Below, one piece after another: positions 47,401 through 56,400 of a DNA stretch of 64,000 bases. The stretch spans positions 7,562,587 through 7,626,586 of the forward strand of contig CM028931.1 in assembly GCA_016801845.1 (NCBI GenBank). Reading direction: 5' to 3'. Each line of letters starts with the position of its first letter. The first letter of the stretch is position 1. The stretch is from Polydactylus sextarius. Lineage: Eukaryota > Chordata > Actinopteri > Polynemidae. A model generated the notes under the pieces. That model had not been told where the DNA came from, searched no databases, and was given only the letters and a program-made list of their open reading frames with translations. A program made the position numbers and the translations under genes.

Positions 47401-50400
47401 TTGGAGAGAAGACGTTACACGCCACATGTTGCTTGAGTCCCCCGGGTTTCTGAACTTTTTCTAGAGGAAAAAATACCGCCTTACGTTTGGGTCAATACGC
47501 AAATTCAACCAACGTTAAAAACGTTGATGATACGTCGACAAACTCACTACCTCGTTTTGTTCTGGAAGACGCAAGAAATGTGATGATTTAAAGAAAAACA
47601 AAGTCAAAATGCATTTGTCTGGGTTCATAGGAGTTCACGAAAAAAGCAGGGGAGGAAAACTTCAAAATAAAAGCGCACGCTGAACACAGGAACCCTGTAA
47701 TGTTCACTACTTTTTAATCTCAGAATCGACTGTATTACTGAGCTGTTTTCTCTCCCCCCTCCTTGCAGTGAACCCATGTACCGCCTGTACAGCAGACAGG
47801 TTCGTAGCAAACAACTCGCCATCAAACGCATGAACGAGATCCAGAAGAGCATCGACGGCTGGGAGGGCAAAGACATCGGCCAGTGCTGCAGCGAGTTCAT
47901 CCTGGAGGGGCCGCTGTACAGAGCCGGCGCCAAACACGAGAGGCACAACTTCCTGTTCGATGGCCTCATGATCAGCTGCAAGGCCAATCAGAGCTCACGG
48001 CTAACGGGTTCGGGCAGCAGCGCCGAGTACCGCCTGAAGGAGAAGTTTGTGCTGAGGAAGATCCGCATCGTGGACCGCGAGGACACGCCGGATGTGCGGC
48101 ACTCCTTCGAACTGGTGGGGAAAGATGAGAACTGCGTGGTTTTCTGTGCGCGGACGGCGGAGGAGAAGGCGTCGTGGATGGCGGCGCTGGTCACCCTGCA
48201 GTACCGCTCCACTTTGGATCGCATGTTGGACACGGTGCTGCAGCACGAGGAGCAGGCGCATCCTCTAAGACTGCCCTCGCCGGAGGTTTACCGCTTTGCT
48301 GTGCAGGACTCTGAGGAGAATATAGTGTTTGAGGACAAAGTGCAGAGTAAAACGGGGATTCCCATCATCAAGGCCGGCACCGTGGTCAAACTCATAGAGA
48401 GGCTCACCTACCACATGTATGCTGGTAAGCTGCTGCTGCGCTTTTCCACAGAGATAAAAACACCTGGCAGACAGATAGGTTTTAATATTGATCGTCTGTG
48501 TCTAATCCTTGTCGTCTGTTTTTAGATCCTAACTTTGTCCGCACGTTTCTCACCACGTACCGATCGTTCTGCAGCCCGCAGGAGCTTCTCACGCTGCTCA
48601 TAGACCGGTATGGTTTCTACCCTGCACCTCAACCTCAACCTGTATCACACTTGTGTGGTGTGTTGTAACCGTCATGACATGTCCAATATATATGTACATA
48701 TATCACATCTTATCAGGATTGAAATCCCCGAGCCAGAACCGACAGAGGAGGACCGACAGGCTCTGTGGAACGGAGATCAGCCGATGGCCGCCGAGCTCCA
48801 GAGGTTCAGGAAAGAATACGTACAGCCGGTTCAACTCAGGTATGACGACAAAGAGACAACAGCTGCGATGTTTTTATAAAGAACCTGAAAGTCACTAGTA
48901 TAGATACTAGTATAGTATAGTTCTACTCTAGTACAGACACTAAAGTAGAATAAAATGACTTTGGCAGAAGTTCAAGTCGCCACTAGAATGATTCTCCAGT
49001 AAAAGACTTAAAGTATCTAGTATTTACTGTACTTAAGTATGACAAGTGATCTATAAGTAATTGTAGTTAAGTAATGAAAGTAAAATTACAAGTACATGTT
49101 AATAAAAACAGACGAATATTTTTATATATATATATATATATTTAAGAATATATCCAGTAAGTATGTAATTAAGTTAGGAAATGTAGTAAAGTAAAAGTGA
49201 ATAAGAAGTGAATAAATACATCAAAATATACAGAAAAAAAACAGAAACGTTTCACTTTTACAGGTTTAGAGTGAAATCGTTTCGTTTTTAAAAACAGGAA
49301 CTGATCGATTAACATCCGATGTCGATGATCAGTAGGTGATCTCGTTCCAGCATCTTCAGCCGCTCGTTCTTGTTTTTTTTTTCCCTAAGAAGGCCTTTAA
49401 AAAAAAAAAAAAAAAACATTGCACAAAAGGATTTGTCATCTGTTCGTCTCGTGTTCGTCGTTCGCCTCTTTTACACTCTCCTGTTAAGGCACGGATGTTC
49501 TCGCTCAGCCGCGGAATTGCTTTCGTATTGGACTTTGTTTCCTTATAAGGAGCAACATTGTCGGGAATCATCGGGTTTAAGTGCCACTAAAAAAAAAAAA
49601 AAAAAAAAAACAAGAGCCTCTCTCTCTGCAATAAAACTTTTAAAACCTCAGTCACAGAAACGGTTAAAAACACAAAGATGCTCTACACTATATATGTAAT
49701 GTCAAAGCACCAAAAGATAAGGAAGTGACAGCATTTATACAGTAAAACATCAACAATAAAGTCTTTTTTTTTTAAATCAGCGTCTATGGGACAGTTTTAA
49801 TAGAATTGGTCCCACAGTTTGGGTGGTCTGTTGTTAAGTAAACAATGTGATGTGATCCAAATGTTTATTATAAAAGCGGGATACACGAAGCAGACGAAAA
49901 TAGATCTCAGAACGTGACCTTTGACCTTTTTAAAGCACGAAACGTCTCGCCTGGTTCTATATTTGAGTTTTCACTCCAAAAGCTCTCCCTCTGCTCTGAC
50001 CGACCGTCCAGACAGGGAGAAGAGGGGGAAAAAAAAAAAAAAAATACTAAGAGTGAAACTGTGTCACCACTGGAAAATGTTTAAATCATATTTTGATGCT
50101 GAGCGAATGTTCAAAAATGAGGGAGATTAAAAAAAAAACGTCTTTACTTTACGCAGGGTTCTCAACGTTTTCCGCCAGTGGGTCGAACATCATTTCTACG
50201 ACTTCGAGAACGACCCGGAGCTGAGGAGTCGACTGGAGGAATACATCACCAGCAAAATCCAACTGAGAGGTCGGTGCGGGAGGAAACACTCGTCCTGTAA
50301 ACACACGATTAGATTTGACTCCTTATCTTGTAAATATTACCCAACTTTTTTTTTTTAAGCTCTTGAGTGGGATATCTGACAGAAACATCCTCACAGACTC

Positions 50401-53400
50401 AGACTCTGATTAGGTTTTTACACACAAGTTATGTTTCCTGACGCCTGCAACTGCACTCGTTTTAGTTCGATAGAGGTAAAAAAAAAAAAAAATGACGCCT
50501 CCAGATTTATGATTGTGCAACTTTTTTTATTTAGAAATCAATTTAAAACACATTCCTGCTGAATGATTCCATGAATGAAAGTATTCGTTTAAAGGTGCAG
50601 TATGTCGGATTTTTTTTTATGTCGATGAATCATGAGATGATCCTGATGTATGACCAGAGATTAAGGAGTCGTGTTCTTTTGAAATGTTTGGTATCTGTGA
50701 CGACGGTAGCATTTCAAACATCCAGGTTGTCGGTTACCGCTGAGATGCAGCTACAAACTAAAAAAAAATTTGCAAGGACTCTCGGCAATGTCTTGAGCAA
50801 AAAAAGAAACCATCTAGGAAACGTTTAACACATGCTCTGTTAGCATTAGCATTACAGCTACATCTGATTATTGTCTTAGACAATTATGACCGGCCCAGCG
50901 TCTAAGAGTATAAGAGTCTCGACATTATTTTAAATTTGACTGCTGGACCCGTTTTTTCTTACACACTGCTCCTTTAATTTTCACGCCAGATGTCGCTCGA
51001 CGTATTTGTTTATTACTCGATATTTTTCTGTTCATATCGGGTGATGAAATTCGCTTCAGATTTGAATTTTGCTCGTTTGTTTTCCAGGCAAGTCCATGAG
51101 GAAGTGGGTGGAGTCCATCAACAAAATCATCAAGAGGAAGCTGCAGACGCAGTCCAACGGCGTCAGTCATCACATCACCTTCGAGAGTTCGCCTCCCGCC
51201 ATCGAGTGGCACCTCTGCCGACCGGGTCAGGCGGAGACGTTCGACCTCATGACGCTTCACCCCATCGAGATCGCCCGCCAGCTCACTCTGCTGGAGTCGG
51301 AGCTCTACAGGCGAGTAGACGGAAGCGGTGGAGGTCGCGAGTTTGTTTTTTTGCTATCGCTAATCGCTCCGTCCCTCCGGTCCACAGGGCAGTCCGGCCG
51401 TCCGAGCTCGTTGGCAGCGTCTGGACCCGAGAGGACAAGGAGAAAAACTCTCCGAACCTGCTGCGCATGATCCGTCACACCACCAACCTCACGCTGTGGT
51501 TCGAGAAGTGAGTCTGACCGCTCGCGCGTTTCGCTTTCGCTCGGATGCGTTTCGAAGAACGCCGACTGTAACCCTTGACTGTGTTTGGTCGCCAGATGTA
51601 TCGTAGAGGCGGAGAACCCGGACGAGCGAGTGGCGGTGATGTCACGGGTCATAGAGATCCTGCAGGTTTTCCAGGAGCTCAACAACTTCAACGGCGTGTT
51701 GGAGGTGGTCAGCGCCATCAACTCGGTCCCGGTCTACAGGCTCGACCACACCATCGAGGTGAGTGGCGTCGAACTGCGACGAGTTTTCTCTTTTGCGACT
51801 GGGACTAACTGAGCCAAATTAGAAATTACTGTTTTTAATTAAAGAGACAAAAAGCCTCTTCAGAGCGTCCCGAGAAGCTGAAACCGCTTATTACTTAACA
51901 GCAAAATGGAATTAAAATTAGCTGGATGGGAAAATGGAGGGAAACAGGGAAACTGCTGTGTTTTTTTTTTTGGAGCAAAAACAGAAACAAACTAAAAAGT
52001 GGTCGTAATAGTCGTTAGTTGTGGACCTAGTTTGATCAGAGGTTAGTCAAGGTTGTATTTATTTATTTATTTTGTAAACTTGAGCTGTCGCCCTTAGATT
52101 AACACCAGAAAGTTTCTAAACTGCACCAAAGTAAATATATAAACTGACTTTGTTGAATGACCAGAACTTAAAAGGAGAGCTTCAGTGTAAAATTAACTTG
52201 AAGTATGTTAAAACATGATAACGACTTACTTTCAACATGGCGGCATCCGGAAACTACCGCTAGGTCCTACCTGTAAAAAAAAGTCTTTTTAATAAACGAT
52301 GTGTTCACTTACAAAGTTGTCAACACCTCATTTTAAATGTCAGGACCTTTGTTATACCAGCAAGAAAGTGTGGAGCTACTTTGAGCTGTTTTAATGGTTT
52401 AAAATAGCGACGTCTTCAAGCTGCCTGGCTGCCCCATTCACTTGCATGGAGATTCTTTTCGATTAAAAACGATTAAAAACAACAAAGTTCGTAATGCAAC
52501 GGGCTAGCGTAGCTTAGCTCCTCAGCAAACATAACAACTCGTTATCATGTTTTACATATCCAAAAATCATTTCACGCCCAAGTTCTCCTTAAACGCTAAA
52601 GAATGAAACCTTAAGTGAAAATGTGGAAACACAGACTCTGAGTCCAAGTACAACTCATATCACGTCTCGGCTCTCGTGTCGTCGAGGGGCAAAGTCTCGA
52701 GTTGAGAAATTCGCTGCCACAACAGTTTTTTTTTTTTTTTTCTAGAAACCTCTGCCATTTGTCACTTTGACAAGCGTTCGGTCTAAAGTTGAACCTAATT
52801 AATGGAACTTCTCCACCCACAGGCGATACCAGAGAGGAAGAAGAAAATCCTGGAAGAAGCTGTGGAGCTGAGCACAGACCATTTTAAGAAATACTTGGCT
52901 AAACTCAAGTCAATAAACCCACCCTGTGTGCCTTTCTTTGGTAAGTCATGCACATCTTTGCGTTGCGACAAAGATCTTAGATGCACAAAGTCTCTTGCGT
53001 TTATTTATCCGTCCGTGTCCTCCTCCCTCGTTCGTTCCTCAGGTATTTATCTGACAAACATCCTGAAGACGGAGGAAGGCAACCCGGACTTCCTCAGACG
53101 CCACGGCAAAGAGCTCATCAACTTCAGCAAGAGGAGGAAAGTGGCTGAAATCACCGGAGAGATCCAGCAGTACCAGAACCAGCCGTACTGCCTGAAGGTG
53201 GAGCACGACATCAGGGTGAGATCACGTCGCGTCGCGTCGCGTCGCCACACTTTTAACCTTTTATAGCCATAACTGTATCATATCATCACCTTCTTAAAAT
53301 AATAGCCTGAGTCATGTTTTCAAGTTGTGTTGAACCAAATATAGATTATACGATATTTATTAATCATTTCATACAAATAGCCGCTTGTGTAACATAAAAA

Positions 53401-56400
53401 AAACTGGATGACTAAAGCCAATTTACAAGCAATCTTGAACCTGATTTAGTCCAGGTTGCTTCTAGAATAAATTACTTTTTTCGCCACTACGGTGACAGAG
53501 TAAGGGTGTTTTCACACTTGGTCCCTTTCAGCCTTTAAAGCGAACTCAGATAAGTCGATAACTGAGCTTTTTCAGCCCATATGTGATCAGTCTAAGCGCA
53601 CTCAGACCCCTTTAAAGCAAACCGAACCCAGACCACCTCCAGAGGTGGTGGGGATGCAGAATTCATCAGCTATAGGTGTGCAACTAATAGTGCAGCTGTT
53701 ACCTACTTTACTATAAGTTGGTTCAGTAAATCACGCAAGTAGTTGCTTCCAAATAAAACACATTTCATTCATAATGTTGTGAATCCAAGACTATAATGTC
53801 ACGATTCATTTTTCCGGGGTTGTGTGGGAAAAAAAACTAAACAAAACCGGATCTGATCTGGTTCTGTGACCTCCCCTGGTTTTATGACCTGGGTGAAAAC
53901 TACCCAGAATGCCGAGCAGCGAATGTCTGAGAGCTCTAGAGAAGCAGGTGTGAACGGAGAGAGGACTGAGACCCCGTCACAGATTAATGCTGCGTTCCAT
54001 TTGTACTCGGGAGTCGTAAATTCCGAGTTCCAAGTCGGAAATTTCAGCTGCATGGTGCCGATCTTTAACACGATTGAGAGGATGATCGACGATGTTGTTG
54101 TCATAAAAACACACACACACTGCTACAGCTGTGCAGCCACATCCACTGTGCTCTGGATCAGCAGACTGTCAACTTTTCCGACTTTGTAACTGGAACGCTG
54201 ATAACTTGGCTGTGACGTAATTCCCATCTCCGACTTCCGAGGTAAATGGAATTCAGCGTAAGTGGACCAGAACACCGACCAGATGGTCAGTTCACACGTT
54301 GACAGAGGGAAGTTTGACTGTGACTGTCTCTTCAGTCACAACTGTAATAATCCAGCTAGTTATTTAGTTTAAAAAGACTCAACTACAACCTATATAGTCA
54401 CGTTTCCACCAAGTAAGTTCCTGGTAACGTTTAGTAGCCGGAAACTTTTCAGGAACGTCCTCTCCCGTCCGTTTGTTTTTTAACGTTGTATTTCACATTG
54501 GAAAAAATTAATTAATTAAGAAATTTGTAGTAGCCAGTGTTGATGGTTTTAACAGTTTCTATTTATAGAAACTATTCATCGATTCCACTTCTTCATCTTA
54601 GTTTTAAAAACGGCCATCTTGAGTTATAACCGATCGCCACAGAGTCAACCTAAAAACCCAGCCCAAGAAGTTTTCGGGGGCCAAAACATAGTACCTCCTT
54701 CTCTGAAAAGGTTCCTGCGTTTTGTCGGGAACTGTTCATGGAAAACACCGACGGCCAAGTTCCTGTAAAAGTACCTGTTGGTTTCTGTGGCTATTCTATT
54801 AAAAAATGACATAGGTGACATATAAAATGGTTTAATAAACATCCCGGGGTAAATTTTATCGCTGTTACTTGACGCGTTAACGCAAATTCTCAACCTTCTG
54901 GTTCTCGTTCTCTCACGCAGAGGTTCTTCGAGAACCTGAACCCGATGGGCAGCATGAGCGAGAAGGAGTTCTCCGACTACCTGTTCGAACAGTCCCTGTT
55001 CATCGAGCCGCGACACTGCAAGCAGCCCCCCCGACACGTAAGTGACGTTGCCAGCAGCACGACAAAATTCGCCTTCAACTTTTACTTTCACTTTCACTTT
55101 GGGGGGAAAAACAGGATCCAAATCCGTACGTTTTTAGTAGTTTTAGAAGCATTTATGTAAAAAGAAAGCACATTTTCTTACTTGTTTCTGTTTTTTTTTT
55201 TTGTTTTTTTTTTTTTTTCGTGCTACAGAACAGAAAGATAATGTGCTCGTTGAAGTCTCCGGGGGTGCGGCCCGTGCGAACGTCTACCTCCGGCACCCTC
55301 AAGGGTCACCCAGTCCCACTGGAGAGGGAGCCGCCGCACAAGGTCAGCTTCCGGAGCATCCCCGAGACCGAGCCGGAGACGATGCCCGCGTCGGCGCCCA
55401 CCTCCCCCAACACACCCACGCCGCCGCAGTCGGCCTCCTCCGACGTGGGCTCGGTCTTCACGGACCACGACCTCAGCAACTCTTACGGCGGTGAGTTCGC
55501 GGCGTCGGCGTCCAGCACAAAATCTTAAAATCACGTCGTACGTGACGAGAAATTCAACCTCTAATCCTCTTTTTTTTTTTTTTTAAATTTCACAGGTTCT
55601 TGCTCCAATTTTCCTTCAAGTGAGTGATTGTTTCGTTTATTTTTTCACTTTCACAAAAAAACGGGTTAAATTTCAGACGCCGATTCACAAACGTCTTTTC
55701 TTTCCGTTTCCCAGGGATCCACTCTGTGTCTTGCGGCAGCCTCCACCAGCTCGGAGAGGAGCCGCTCAAACCTCCACCTCTGCCTCCGCGCAGGAAAGAC
55801 GCCTTGTCTGAAGGCAAAGTAAGTGCGGGCCGTCGTCTCTGGGCCATTTGCGTCTAAATAAATCATCCGTGTAAAAGGAGCGTCGGTGTCGTGGCGGTTT
55901 CGAAGGCACGGCCTGGAGAAAGAATTTATTTGCGCCGCGTTTGTTTATGACCTTTAAAAATAACGCTATATCGATCCGAAAGAGACTGAAATATTTATCA
56001 GTTAAAAGGTTTTGAATAAATCCTCACAACAGGCGCAAGTTAAACCGGTCTAATGGATTCGCTCCGAACGTTTGAGTCATCTCTCTCGGAGACGTCGGTG
56101 AAACTCGGTCTGACGTGGTGCAGTAATAATAATAGAGAGTTAGTCCAACTCAACAACACGGCGCCATGTTGTAACCCTCAGGACCAATCCCATGTTTACC
56201 TCTTAGCTCCTCTTTAGCGCGTTCACGTGAGGGGACGAGTCACACAACCCTCCGGACGAAGCTAACCCAGGACTAGCTACTTCAAACCGAGGCGTATGAG
56301 AAATTTCCCAGCATGCACCAGGACAGGACAGTTGTCAAAAAAGTTAGCGACTTAATTGATAAACTAATGGATATATTTAACCTATTAAGCTAACGTAGCT

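Noticed and set aside
51311..51387. Reading straight through the short sos2 intron 14 or using the GT at 51315
   Set aside because: Both lose the conserved AVRPSELVGSVW frame; the GC donor fits.
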